Source: Thermogladius calderae 1633 (GTDB lineage Archaea > Thermoproteota > Thermoprotei_A > Sulfolobales > Desulfurococcaceae). Taken from it: a DNA stretch of 64,000 bases. Shown in pieces: positions 1 through 8,193 of this stretch. Position 1 is the stretch's first letter. The number at the start of each line of letters is the position of its first letter. The stretch covers positions 558,001-622,000 of the forward strand of contig NC_017954.1 in assembly GCF_000264495.1 (NCBI RefSeq), written 5' to 3'. A program made the translations under genes and the position numbers. A model generated the notes under the pieces. That model did no database searches, was not told the DNA's origin, and worked only from the letters and a program-made list of their open reading frames with translations.

Positions 1-276
1 CCGAGACTTGCGTTGGGCATGTTCGCGAAGTTCGCTGAGAGGATAGTGTACCCCCTGTTCTTCGCCCTGCTCTTCCTCGGAGGCCCCTGGCCCTTCCAGG
101 GTTCGGGCCTGCTACCAGTTACGGTGGTTCTACTGAAGTACCTCGTCGTATACGTGGTGCTCACGATATTAGACAACAGCCTGCCGAGGTATAGGCCGGA
201 CCAGGCGGTCGAGTTCCTCATTAAGTACCTGTACCCAATGTCTATAATATCACTAGTTCTAGCGGTAGTGTTGTGA
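1..276 (+). CDS. NuoH/MbhM-like membrane subunit of a hydrogenase or complex I-related complex, C-terminal part
   Basis: The frame is open from the first base, so only the last 91 or so codons are present. The product has three hydrophobic stretches. Near its end is RYRPDQ, followed by a hydrophobic end, which matches the C-terminal loop (R-x-R-x-DQ) of NuoH, HyfD and MbhM proteins. These subunits anchor the hydrogenase or quinone module in the membrane and take part in ion translocation. The rest of the operon would lie upstream of the window. Whether it belongs to an Mbh hydrogenase, an Mbx/Mbs complex or a formate hydrogenlyase cannot be told from this fragment. Confidence 0.7.
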   Translation, partial: PRLALGMFAKFAERIVYPLFFALLFLGGPWPFQGSGLLPVTVVLLKYLVVYVVLTILDNSLPRYRPDQAVEFLIKYLYPMSIISLVLAVVL

Positions 277-326
277 GCTCTGACCGTGTCCAGAACTAGT
301 GGGTTGAATACCGGTCCCGACGCCTA

Positions 327-401
327 TGGGGCCGCGGGGATTTGAACCCCGGGTCACGGGGGCCCAAGCCCCGCATCCTAGCCAGGCTAGACTACGGCCC
401 C
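327..401 (-). tRNA. tRNA-Pro (anticodon TGG)
   Basis: Read on the minus strand the sequence folds as a complete cloverleaf. The 7-bp acceptor stem is GGGGCCG with CGGCCCC. The anticodon stem CGGGG/CCCCG encloses loop CTTGGGC, giving anticodon TGG. The T stem CGGGG/CCCCG encloses TTCAAAT. The discriminator is A73 and no CCA is encoded. No intron is seen. A TATA-like tttaaaac lies upstream at about 433. Confidence 0.95.
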
Positions 402-424
402 TTGAATGATTATAATCGGCTGAT

Positions 425-440
425 TGATGTTTTAAACCTG
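425..440 (-). promoter_or_regulatory. TATA box of the tRNA-Pro gene
   Basis: On the minus strand this stretch reads gtttaaaacatc, an archaeal box A, about 25-35 bases before the mature 5' end of the tRNA. That is the spacing expected for a TBP/TFB promoter. Confidence 0.55.
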
Positions 441-494
441 TGCGGAGGATTTCATTTTTTAAGACCCCTGCGATAGGTTTCCTGGGGTGGAAGT

Positions 495-1529
495 GTGGAG
501 GAGTTTATCCTAGGTGAGGTGAAGACTCTAGAAGTCAAGGAGAGGACCGTTCACCAGCTCCTCCTCGAGATGAGCGACGTCTCTTTCCAGGGTAGGGCGT
601 TAGGGGAAGCGTACCGGGTACTCATAGACATGTTCGAGGACAGCGACAACACGATCTTCATGGGTCTAGCGGGGTCAATGAGCACGTCCGGGATGTGGAG
701 GATAGTGAAGTGGTTTGTAGAGAACAGGTATGTCGACGTCCTCGTATCCACTGGAGCCAATATAAGCGAGGACATCGTAGAGGCCATGGGCTTCAAGTAC
801 TACAAGACTTACCCGACGGTAGACGACGCTAAGCTACTCGAGCGGAAGTTCGACAGGTTCTACGACACCGTGGTCAACGAACTCGAGTACAGGCGGATGG
901 AGGGCCTGATCGGAGAGTTCATCGAGACCCTCCCAGAGGGCGGCGTCTATTCGACGATGGAGTTCCTCTATTTGTTCGGCAAATTCCTGAACGAGAAGGG
1001 AATAGACTCGATAGTCTCCGCGGCCTATAGAGCAGGGGTACCAGTTTTCTCCCCGGCACTAGTAGACAGCGGCTACGGTATCGCCGCCGTCCTGAAGTAC
1101 AGGAGAGGGCACAGAATAGTCCTGGACATGGTGAAGGACTTCGCACAGTTAGTGGAGATAGGCCTTAGGAGCAAAAAGATCTCCGCGATCTACATCGGAG
1201 GCGGCGTCCCCAAGGACTACGTAAACCTCGTCGCAGTCGCCAACACTCTAGTCGCAGAGTACGAGCAAGGCGAACATGACTACTACAAGCCGCTCGAGTA
1301 CGTCGTCCAGTTCACTACCGACAGCCCTCAGTGGGGTGGGCTTAGCGGTGCAACACTCGAGGAGGCCGTGAGCTGGGGGAAAGTCTCGCCAAGGGCGAAA
1401 AAGAGGGTCGTCTATGTTGATGCCACTATAGCATTGCCTTTGATCTCCCACGGCCTGGTTAGCGGGGGTGTTAAGAGGAGGAGGACTGCTGACCTTAGCT
1501 GGCTCTTCAGCGAGTTGGAAAAGAGGTGA
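495..1529 (+). CDS. dys: Deoxyhypusine synthase
   Basis: This enzyme transfers the aminobutyl group of spermidine, NAD-dependently, to a lysine of translation factor aIF5A, the first step of hypusine formation. At 344 residues it has family length. The N-terminal third carries the conserved FMGLAGSMSTSGM region, followed by VSTGANI (NAD site). Near the C-terminus EEAVSWGK places the catalytic lysine at residue 296, followed by VYVDATIALPLI. The start is GTG at 495 behind a G-rich ribosome-binding-like stretch (ggggtgg). It is a stand-alone gene between tRNA-Pro and a convergent gene. Confidence 0.95.
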   Translation: MEEFILGEVKTLEVKERTVHQLLLEMSDVSFQGRALGEAYRVLIDMFEDSDNTIFMGLAGSMSTSGMWRIVKWFVENRYVDVLVSTGANISEDIVEAMGFKYYKTYPTVDDAKLLERKFDRFYDTVVNELEYRRMEGLIGEFIETLPEGGVYSTMEFLYLFGKFLNEKGIDSIVSAAYRAGVPVFSPALVDSGYGIAAVLKYRRGHRIVLDMVKDFAQLVEIGLRSKKISAIYIGGGVPKDYVNLVAVANTLVAEYEQGEHDYYKPLEYVVQFTTDSPQWGGLSGATLEEAVSWGKVSPRAKKRVVYVDATIALPLISHGLVSGGVKRRRTADLSWLFSELEKR

Positions 1530-1533
1530 CGGT

Positions 1534-2430
1534 CTAAACGCCCGTGGATATACCAAAATGCCTACTTAGGGCAGCGCCTAGAAGGTAGCTCGCTAGAGCG
1601 ATGCCTAGGAGAAGGAAGAGGCTCTCTAGAAACTCCCTCTTAAAGTCTTTGTCCTCGACTATGCTAGAGTAGTAGGTGAAGACCCCCGTGAGAGACACGC
1701 TAGCAGCAACGCTTGTCGCGAAGGCGAAGGGCAGGCTCCTCATGGTGAAGAAGGGTGCTACGAGTAAGAGGACCGACAAGATGTAGGCCAGCCCCGTGAC
1801 CACAGCGCTCCTGGTAGGCGAGACCTTCTTTTCGTGTTTCGACTGGAGGTATGAGGCTCCCGCCATGGAGAGAGCGGCAGAGAAGCCCACTATTAAGCCC
1901 GCTAAGCCTACGATGACCGTGTTTTCGGTGGCCCCGAGGAATCCCGCGTTAACACCTGTTATCTCCACGATGGCGTCTGCCAGCCCGAGAGCCACGAACC
2001 CTAGGTACTTCAACCTAGGGTCCGAGAGTATACCGATGAGCTCTTTCTCGTGGGATTCCTCGTCTTCGATCAGAGCCTCCAAGGTGCTCCTCGCCTCCCC
2101 ACTCAACCCGCCTAGCAGGCTGGAGTACTCTCTAATAGCGCTCTCCTCACCCCTCTCTAACAGCTTGATTGTAAACAAGGGGCCCAGGAGCGCATAGCTA
2201 AGCTTGAAGAGCCACACCTTCCAGTAGCTGGGTCTACAGTCTTTGCCTGCGTACTTTCTCCAGAACTCGTAGTGCCGTTCCTCGTCCTCTGCCAGCTTGC
2301 TTAAAATCCTCCTCCTCTCCTCGTCTTTTTCCAACTTCGACAGAGACTTGTAGACCTCTAGACTAAAGGCCTCGTCGAGACAAAACCGGTACGCTTGACG
2401 CTTGTCTATCGAACTAGGTGTGGACTCCAT
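1534..2430 (-). CDS. Ferritin-like/rubrerythrin plus VIT1/CCC1-type membrane protein
   Basis: The N-terminal half (about residues 10-125) is a helical ferritin-like domain with ligand-type motifs EDEERH (about 45) and EDEESHE (about 120). The C-terminal half has four to five membrane helices and the VIT1-like stretch GLADAIVEITGVNAGFLG, followed by GLIVGFSAALSMA. Proteins of this build are thought to move iron or manganese across the membrane and to oxidise or sense iron in the ferritin-like part. I chose the ATG at 2430 (MESTP...) rather than 2448, because a G-rich stretch precedes it and a TATA-like gtttaaag lies near 2472. It is monocistronic and converges on the deoxyhypusine synthase gene with a 4-base gap. 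Confidence 0.85.
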   Translation of the reverse strand: MESTPSSIDKRQAYRFCLDEAFSLEVYKSLSKLEKDEERRRILSKLAEDEERHYEFWRKYAGKDCRPSYWKVWLFKLSYALLGPLFTIKLLERGEESAIREYSSLLGGLSGEARSTLEALIEDEESHEKELIGILSDPRLKYLGFVALGLADAIVEITGVNAGFLGATENTVIVGLAGLIVGFSAALSMAGASYLQSKHEKKVSPTRSAVVTGLAYILSVLLLVAPFFTMRSLPFAFATSVAASVSLTGVFTYYSSIVEDKDFKREFLESLFLLLGIALASYLLGAALSRHFGISTGV

Positions 2431-2606
2431 AGAGACTGCTCCCAACAACTAATTCCCACAGTTGGCTCTTTAAACATAGTCGAGCCCGTTATACCTCTGT
2501 TAACCGGTGGTCAGTCTTTAAAGGACTCTTCACGCCTCAGCGAGTACAGCCTTCTTCATCCCGTTGCAATCTTATTCGTCCACGGCCTTAAACTAGACGG
2601 CCGGGT

Positions 2607-3473
2607 TCAGACGTAGTTCAGGGCGACTCCTAGCGAGACGGCGATCGAGCCGAGGACGTGGTTTAAGGCGACCTTCTCCCGGGAAACCAGCCTCGTGGTG
2701 AACTGGGATAGGACAGGCGTGAAAGCGGTTGCTACGGCGGTCAGCGACGCGCCCACCGTGTTGATCGAGTAGATGAACAGGTACATCCCGATCGTCCAGC
2801 CGAGGATCCCAGTGACCAACCCCGCCTTAACGACGTCCCTGAAAGAACGCCGGTCGTACCAGCCTTCGAGGACGTAGCCGATGGGTGTCAGGAATAAGGC
2901 TATGAGTACCAGCCGGACAATAGTGAGAGAGACAACGTCCGGCAGGAAGCGTAGACTCATTTTTACCAGTGTTGTGGCCAGCCCCCACAGCACACCGGCG
3001 CCGAGACCAGCGAGTATGCCGGTGGAGAGTTTACCCTGCCCTCTAGAGTTGTTAGATCCAATAGTCGCTACAGCGATACCCGTGAAGGCCAACACGCCGC
3101 CCAGAGCAGTCTTGAGGCTCACGGCCTCGCCAGCCATGGTAAGAGAGAAGAGCTGGGTGAAGAAGATGTACGTGTAGCTCACGGTCACGGCTAATGAGCC
3201 CCCCACGCTCTTTATGGAAAGAGTGTATAGAGAGTCGCCTAAGCCTGGGCCGAGCAAGGCGGACAGCGCTATCACCAGCCACCCGTATGGGGTCGCGTTC
3301 AACGCCACTGGTCTGAAGGGAATGAGCGCCAGTAGAGGCGCGACCGCCAGGAGAGCCCTTAGCCCAGTGAAGGTTAGGGGCTTCAAGCTCCTGCCGTACC
3401 GGGATATCACGGCCGGGTTTAGGCTCCACACAAGGGATGCCAGTACAGCTGCTAACAGGCTCACGTAGACCAC
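2607..3473 (-). CDS. EamA-family (DMT superfamily) transporter
   Basis: The 288-residue product has about ten membrane helices in two repeated EamA halves (roughly 5-135 and 145-285), the standard build of drug/metabolite exporters. The start is GTG at 3473. A tttaaagg element near 3560 would leave an untranslated leader of about 60 bases. The substrate cannot be predicted from sequence. Confidence 0.85.
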   Translation of the reverse strand: MVYVSLLAAVLASLVWSLNPAVISRYGRSLKPLTFTGLRALLAVAPLLALIPFRPVALNATPYGWLVIALSALLGPGLGDSLYTLSIKSVGGSLAVTVSYTYIFFTQLFSLTMAGEAVSLKTALGGVLAFTGIAVATIGSNNSRGQGKLSTGILAGLGAGVLWGLATTLVKMSLRFLPDVVSLTIVRLVLIALFLTPIGYVLEGWYDRRSFRDVVKAGLVTGILGWTIGMYLFIYSINTVGASLTAVATAFTPVLSQFTTRLVSREKVALNHVLGSIAVSLGVALNYV

Positions 3474-3643
3474 CGGCCCAGGCTTCTCGTCGCTGGCGTC
3501 TACATACTCTCAAAAACTGCTACATATGCGTACGTGAATACTCATCTCTGTAACCTCCTTTAAACCTTACAAGAATACCACTACTTAGGCGAGAAGGGAG
3601 CCGGTGGAGCCCTCCTTTAGCGTAGTGCTACGGAGGGTTAGGG

Positions 3644-3931
3644 TTGCTTGCCGTGAAGGTAAGGGGGAGAGACAACTACTTGAGGTACACCCTAGTTAGC
3701 TGGCTCCTCGAGGTGAAGGACCTGCTCGAGAGGGAGCTGTGCGACAACATCCGGCTAGAAGTCGAGGAGGGCGAGAACGAGTTACCAGAGCTCATAGTGG
3801 ACGGCCACCTAGTTGGCGCCGGACTGCCGGGCGAGGAGGGCTACTTAATAGAGGTCGTCAAGAAGGCGGTAATGGACCTGCGTGGGCCGTCGAGTCGGTG
3901 CGACGAGCGGGGGGAGCGGCTCGCCGAGTAA
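3644..3931 (+). CDS. Small hypothetical protein, possibly thioredoxin-fold-like
   Basis: This 95-residue product is charged and soluble. ELIVDGHLVGAGLPGE in the middle resembles the strand-turn-strand after the active site of small thioredoxin-like proteins, but no CxxC is present. Start is TTG 3644 or GTG 3653, both behind ggagggttaggg. It ends 36 bases before the nitroreductase fragment and may be co-transcribed with it. I do not recognise a family. Confidence 0.6.
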   Translation: MLAVKVRGRDNYLRYTLVSWLLEVKDLLERELCDNIRLEVEEGENELPELIVDGHLVGAGLPGEEGYLIEVVKKAVMDLRGPSSRCDERGERLAE

Positions 3932-3967
3932 TTAGGCTGTACTGCAAGAGATCAGAGCGGTGCGAGG

Positions 3968-4438
3968 ATGAGGAGAGTACACCTGTTAGCCTCATTGCTG
4001 GCGTCGATCATCCTAGCCGCGTATGTGGCTTCGCTGGCTTTGACTAGCGGTCCGGTTGTAGGAGGGAAGCACCTGGTAGCCGGGGGGCGTGTGGTCTACT
4101 TACCTCTCCCACAGAGGACCACCAGTATGACCGTAGAGGAGGCGGTCTTGTTGAGGCGGAGTATTAGAGAGTACTCTGGTCAGCCCGTGGAGCTTGAGCA
4201 CTTATCGCTCATCCTCTGGGCGGCGTACGGCATCACGGACCCAAGGACCGGGTTCAGGTCTACGCCGAGCGCGGGGGCGACCTACCCCCTAGAGGTCTAC
4301 GTCGTGGTTGGCGAGAGGGGGGTGAGGTCGGGCGGCACCTACCTTCCCGCGGGCGTTTACAAGTACGACCCTTACACCCACTCCATCAGCTTGGTCAAGG
4401 TGGCGACTTCAGGAGGGAGCTGGCTACCGCCGCCCTAG
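3968..4438 (+). pseudogene. SagB-type nitroreductase, N-terminal fragment (frame broken at about 4402)
   Basis: An N-terminal hydrophobic segment (about residues 5-27) suggests a membrane anchor or signal. It is followed by VEEAVLLRRSIREYSGQPV and the FMN-site pattern STPSAGATYPLEVYVVV, typical of SagB/nitroreductase oxidoreductases. After about residue 145 the frame leaves the family sequence and stops at 4438. The matching continuation (GDFRRELATAALGQRWVEEAPVD in meaning, cited here only in part) is read one base back, from 4402. A single missing G in gtgg at 4400-4403 would restore one protein of about 267 residues. Whether this is a true mutation, a recoding site or a sequencing error cannot be judged here. 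Confidence 0.8.
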
Positions 4439-4770
4439 GGCAGAGGTGGGTTGAGGAGGCGCCAGTCGACATAGTCGTAACAGCGGTTTTCGAGAGGACG
4501 ACGAGAGTCTACGGGGAGAGGGGCTACCTCAGGTATGTACCCATGGAGGTCGGTCACCTAGGGCAAAACGTATACTTGGTCTCCACGGCCCTCGGCTACG
4601 GCTGCGTCGTGGTTGGGGCCTTTTACGACGACAGGGTCAGAGAGGTCGTAGGAGCCGGCGCGCAGGAGGTACCCATGTACATCATACCGGTGGGCCGCCC
4701 CGCGAGGAGCCACTACACCTCTTTCGAGGAGGTCTGGGAGTACATCATCTCGAGGAGGGGGTCTAGTTGA
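4402..4770 (+). pseudogene. SagB-type nitroreductase, C-terminal fragment
   Basis: Frame 1 is family-like from about 4402 onward. It contains the ALGQRW stretch, a VVTAVFERT strand, the GHLGQNVYLVSTALGYG helix that covers FMN in this family, and the usual end IPVGRP. The only ATG inside, at 4543, would make a 75-residue piece lacking most of the domain, so independent translation is unlikely to give an active enzyme. It overlaps the next gene by three bases. Confidence 0.8.
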
Positions 4771-5102
4771 GCCCGAGACTCCTCAGGCTAGCCCTCATCG
4801 TGGTGGAGTTCACGAGCTTACCGCTGCTCGTCGTATGGATGGTCTACGTGATCACCGGCTACGGTATGCTGACGCCGCTACAACTGATACCCAACCCCAG
4901 GGCCGTCCACGCGGACAGGTTGCTGAGAATCACTGCTCTAGCCCTTAGTCTACCACACTCCTACTTCGGCACACTCCTCTTGATCGCGAGGAGGGTGAGG
5001 TCCGGCACGTGGAGGAGTATCTACACGGCTGTGTCCACATCCGCTATCGTTATACTCGCGGTATCCCTGGCGCTACTCGAGTCTCACTTGGCCGCCCCGT
5101 AA
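4767..5102 (+). CDS. Small membrane protein with three helices
   Basis: The 111-residue product has hydrophobic segments at about 8-30, 50-72 and 85-105 and basic residues between them. The TTG start overlaps the stop of the nitroreductase (ttga), so translation is probably coupled and the two may form one redox-related unit. The third segment and its neighbours resemble cytochrome b561-like or DUF4405 membrane subunits only loosely. No function is assigned. Confidence 0.65.
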   Translation: MSPRLLRLALIVVEFTSLPLLVVWMVYVITGYGMLTPLQLIPNPRAVHADRLLRITALALSLPHSYFGTLLLIARRVRSGTWRSIYTAVSTSAIVILAVSLALLESHLAAP

Positions 5103-5126
5103 ACTTGATTAAGCGGGTCTAGTCTC

Positions 5127-5546
5127 GTGGTTAACACGGGGGTGCTGTCTACGAGGCCGGTCTACTCTAGTAGAGCACCGAAGCCGATAGGCCCCTACAG
5201 CCAGGCCGTACTAGTGGACGGCTGGCTGTTTGTCTCGGGGCAGATACCCGTAGACCCGGCCACCGGCGAGGTGGTCAGGGGCGACTTCAGAAGCCAGGTT
5301 ACCAGGGTGCTCGAGAACATCAAGGCCATAGTCGAGGACGCGGGGGGCACGCTCAGAGACGTGGTCAAGGTGACCGTCTACTTGAGGGACCTGAGCCGCG
5401 TAGGTGAGTTCAACGAGGTTTACGCGAAGTACTTCGGGGAGAGCCTACCTGCCAGGAGCCTCGTCGGCGTCTCGGACCTGCCCAAGGGGGTCGACATCGA
5501 AGTCGAGGTCATAGCGCGCCTAAAAAGCGGTAGTGGGGGCGAGTAA
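5127..5546 (+). CDS. ridA: RidA/YjgF-family enamine/imine deaminase
   Basis: The family hydrolyses reactive 2-aminoacrylate and related enamines formed by PLP enzymes. The product shows [12 protein letters not shown] near the N-terminus, [10 protein letters not shown], the [12 protein letters not shown] helix-strand, and the hallmark [24 protein letters not shown] with the substrate-binding arginine. The family is usually about 125-130 residues; the GTG start at 5127 adds a short N-terminal tail. The gene is alone between a membrane protein and a convergent gene. Confidence 0.93.
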   Translation: MVNTGVLSTRPVYSSRAPKPIGPYSQAVLVDGWLFVSGQIPVDPATGEVVRGDFRSQVTRVLENIKAIVEDAGGTLRDVVKVTVYLRDLSRVGEFNEVYAKYFGESLPARSLVGVSDLPKGVDIEVEVIARLKSGSGGE

Positions 5547-5573
5547 AGAGTACGCCGATAGGCGCCTCTTCCG

Positions 5574-5771
5574 TCACTTCCGCGGCTTTACCCTGACCAC
5601 GAACTCAGACTTTTTACCCTTCGGGGACACACCCGAGTAGTAGTTGAATACTTTGTGGCACCTCGGGCACTCCAGCCTCATCACTGTGTAGAAGCGGAAC
5701 CTCCAAGGATCCCTCAGTAGCTTGAAGGCCAAGACGTCCGCCTCGTAGCCGCAGTAGGGGCACTTGACCAA
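5574..5771 (-). CDS. Small zinc-ribbon protein
   Basis: The 65-residue product has CPYCGY near the start and CPRCHK about 30 residues later, a classical four-cysteine zinc ribbon, followed by a basic tail (KGKKSEFVVRVKPRK). The TTG start at 5771 follows gatgaggg. Such ribbons often bind nucleic acid or protein, but no specific role can be given. Confidence 0.7.
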   Translation of the reverse strand: MVKCPYCGYEADVLAFKLLRDPWRFRFYTVMRLECPRCHKVFNYYSGVSPKGKKSEFVVRVKPRK

Positions 5772-5830
5772 CCCTCATCACCATTCTAATTCTACTGCAC
5801 ACAAAGAAATAAACCGACGCCTCTGCCGGG

Positions 5831-6544
5831 TCAGCTGACGACAACCTCGAAGGTACCCTCGGGCTTGACGCAGGTTCTGCCCGAGCAAAACTCCGTGCCG
5901 CTAACGGTCCAGTACTTGAACACGCCTTTGAACGGCCTCTCTACGAGGAACACGAACTCCCTGGAATAGAACACGCCGCCTGGGGAGAGGTCTCTACGGC
6001 ACAGCACCTGGCAGTCTATGTACGGCACCGCCACGACACCGCCTTCCTCGACGAGAACAGGGTGCGCCTGGAGGGCGGTGTTGCACGCACAACCGCCAGC
6101 GTAGAAAGAGGCGGTGGAACCTCCTTTGTTGGCTATTACGAACCCGACTCTCAGGACCGCGAGCTTGTCGGGGCTCTTGTTAGCCCACTTGGCGTAGTCG
6201 GCCCCAGTCAAGTTCCACTGCTTGAGCAGGTCGAGTACTGCGCGGACCTCGCTCTCGTTGAACGACACGGTGTAGTAGGGCTGGACGGCCAGGAAGCCGA
6301 AGGGGGGCTGGGCGACCACGACCGTGTAGCTCCCTGGTAGGGGCGTGTGCGTGGTCTGACTATACGGCGGAGCCGCGCTGACCGGCGAACCCGTTAGAGT
6401 AGCGAGCGGCGGAGTAGTAGCCGGTGTAGTCGTTGGGGTAGGCGCTGCCGACCCGCCTTGGGGCCTGGGCTGGAGGGCAACCCACAGTAGCGCCCCGGCC
6501 AAGGCCAGCACGGCGGCTACTGCGTAAGCTACGACCCTCTTCAC
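5831..6544 (-). CDS. Membrane-anchored, exported hypothetical protein with a Thr/Pro-rich stalk
   Basis: A start at GTG 6544 gives an N-terminus KRVVAYAVAAVLALAGALLW, a positively charged end plus a single membrane segment. It is followed by a Pro/Thr/Ala-rich linker (about residues 30-60) and a globular domain with paired cysteines (CACN, DCQVLC, FCSGRTC) that could form disulfides outside the cell. A gtttattt TATA-like element near 6576 sits about 30 bases before this start, which favours it over the upstream ATG-like start at 6592. I recognise no family. Confidence 0.65.
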   Translation of the reverse strand: MKRVVAYAVAAVLALAGALLWVALQPRPQGGSAAPTPTTTPATTPPLATLTGSPVSAAPPYSQTTHTPLPGSYTVVVAQPPFGFLAVQPYYTVSFNESEVRAVLDLLKQWNLTGADYAKWANKSPDKLAVLRVGFVIANKGGSTASFYAGGCACNTALQAHPVLVEEGGVVAVPYIDCQVLCRRDLSPGGVFYSREFVFLVERPFKGVFKYWTVSGTEFCSGRTCVKPEGTFEVVVS

Positions 6545-6704
6545 ACTGCCACCAGTAGTCGTTACGGGTTCGACAAAATAAACGGTTTGCAAGTGGTGCC
6601 TGTACGTATCTTCAGTTTCCCGGGTGAGCGCTCACGTGGTGCTGTCTGTGGGCGTTAATGATTTAAAACCCCTGTCGAATCCAGATGTCCTGAAGGGTGG
6701 GTCG

Positions 6705-6971
6705 ATGTCGAAGAAGAGGGAGAAAGCCGAGAAGCCTCTACCACCCGAGCTCGCCTTAACGTCGCCGGACTTGACCGGGGAGTTGCTGGCCAAGGTCGAG
6801 AAGGAGATCGCGAGAGCCGAGGAACCGTACGTAACCCCAAGTACTATAGCGCAGAAGTACGGGGTCAAAGTGAGCACTGCCAAGAAGATCCTGAGGCTAC
6901 TCGAGGAGAAGGGGCTCGTGAAGCCGGTCTCTCACACGAGGAGGACCCGGGTCTACGTCGTCGTGAAGTAA
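6705..6971 (+). CDS. rps25e: 30S ribosomal protein S25e
   Basis: The protein has a basic N-terminus (SKKREKAEKP) and a winged-helix core: YVTPSTIAQKYGVKVSTAKKILRLLEEKGLVKPV and a basic end. This is the archaeal/eukaryotic S25e family, part of the small ribosomal subunit. I start at ATG 6705, which directly follows gggtgg and gives 88 residues; the 27 extra codons possible upstream do not look like the family. A tttaaaac box lies at about 6661. Confidence 0.93.
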   Translation: MSKKREKAEKPLPPELALTSPDLTGELLAKVEKEIARAEEPYVTPSTIAQKYGVKVSTAKKILRLLEEKGLVKPVSHTRRTRVYVVVK

Positions 6972-6975
6972 CAGC

Positions 6976-7094
6976 GTGGACTGCCCGCACCCCCTCCCTA
7001 CCCGAGAGCGCTGTTTCAGGCCGGCGCCGCTCGGGGGCCCGCCTCCTGTCAGCAGAGTATGGGCGGTCCCGGCGACCCCGGCCCGGGCACTCCG
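6976..7094. ncRNA. Candidate structured RNA in the S25e-methyltransferase spacer
   Basis: The spacer is very GC-rich. A closing helix is possible between GGA/TGCCCG (6978-6987) and CGGGCA/TCC (7084-7093) with one C/C mismatch. Inside it are two hairpins: CCCGAG (7001-7006) with CTCGGG (7030-7035), extended by GCGC/GCGC, and CCGCC (7039-7043) with GGCGG (7062-7066). No C/D or H/ACA box pattern was clear. There is no obvious dedicated promoter on the plus strand; a gataaaac element near 7100 could serve the minus strand. It could equally be a 3' untranslated region of the S25e message. Confidence 0.4.
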
Positions 7095-7179
7095 GTTTTA
7101 TCGGGTTTCTAGACTACTTGGTTACAGGGTGCTAGTGTAGATTTGTTGCCGCGCCGGCAGATCTCCAGGAGTGGTGGGG

Positions 7180-8193
7180 ATGCGGGAGGTCCCGATAAGC
7201 GAGTACCTCGAGTTCGTCTCTAGGAACAGGGAGGTCGTCGTCGAAGACCAGGTGATAAGACTCGACCCTATAGAAGTCAAGCGGCTGGAGCCCCTCCCAG
7301 AGGAGCTCACCGACGTGTCGACGACGGTCTGGAGCTTCCCGGTAAGGGGTGGCTGGGCCACCCACAGGGGGGACTACAGGGGTAACTGGGCGCCTCAGAT
7401 ACCCAGGGCGCTTATACTCATGTACACGAGGCCCGGTGACGTAGTTCTAGACCCCATGGTGGGTAGCGGGACTACGCTGATAGAGGCGAAGCTCCTGGGT
7501 AGGAACTCGATCGGCGTTGACATAAACTACAACGCGGTCATGCTCGCGCTCCACAGGCTCTACTACCTCGAGAAGGCCCTCGCGGAGTACTTGAAGAGGT
7601 TGCGGGAGGGGGCCGGGGCGGTGGGCGGAGGAGCGGGCCCGGCCTTCGGGGACGCTATGCCGGAGGACGTGGAGAGGGCCTGGTACAAGGTATACCACGG
7701 CGACGCCAGGAGTCTGAGCCTCCTCGGGAGCGAGAGCGTCGACCTGGTCGCGACACACCCGCCGTACTTCAACATTATAGACTACGGGGGCGGGGAGAGG
7801 CCCGAGGGCGACCTGTCTGCCGCTAGAGACCTCGAGGAGTACCTGAGGTGGGTGAGGGAGGTGGCCGGGGAGCTCTACAGGGTCTTGAAGCCGGGTAAGT
7901 ACTGCGCTGTACTGGTAGGAGACACCAGGGTGCACAAGCACTACGTCCCGATATCACACTACGTGCTCCAGGCCTTCCTGGACGCCGGCTTCCTCCTCAA
8001 GGAGGAGGTCATCAAGGTTCAGCACAAGATGAAGACCACGAGAGAGGTCTGGAGCAGGGTCAAGAACAGGGACTTCCTACTGATATACCACGAGAAGCTC
8101 TTCATACTAAGGAAGCCGGGTCAGTCCGAAGAGAGCAGACCTAGCAGGCTCAAGTACAGCGGGAGACAGCCCTTCATCAAATTCGAGCTATAA
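7180..8193 (+). CDS. Orphan DNA methyltransferase (N4-cytosine/N6-adenine type)
   Basis: An AdoMet motif I, LDPMVGSGTT (about residue 90), is followed by VGVDIN-type acidic strand (motif II), and then the catalytic motif IV THPPYF (about 200). THRGDYRGNWAPQIPRAL before motif I is the usual motif X region of these enzymes. HPPY is a variant of the N4-cytosine (S/D)PPY motif. The order X-I-IV and the length (about 337) fit a solitary modification enzyme. No restriction gene is adjacent, so it probably marks the genome for repair, replication or self-recognition. GTG 7171 is an alternative start; ATG 7180 follows aggagtggtgggg. Confidence 0.8.
   Translation: MREVPISEYLEFVSRNREVVVEDQVIRLDPIEVKRLEPLPEELTDVSTTVWSFPVRGGWATHRGDYRGNWAPQIPRALILMYTRPGDVVLDPMVGSGTTLIEAKLLGRNSIGVDINYNAVMLALHRLYYLEKALAEYLKRLREGAGAVGGGAGPAFGDAMPEDVERAWYKVYHGDARSLSLLGSESVDLVATHPPYFNIIDYGGGERPEGDLSAARDLEEYLRWVREVAGELYRVLKPGKYCAVLVGDTRVHKHYVPISHYVLQAFLDAGFLLKEEVIKVQHKMKTTREVWSRVKNRDFLLIYHEKLFILRKPGQSEESRPSRLKYSGRQPFIKFEL

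Noticed and set aside
3052-3513. Minus-strand 153-codon frame overlapping the EamA gene
   Set aside because: It lies on the same strand in another frame inside a clear membrane-protein gene and has no motif.
6624-6704. 27-codon N-terminal extension of S25e
   Set aside because: It lies across the TATA-like element and lacks S25e character; the ATG at 6705 has a ribosome-binding site.
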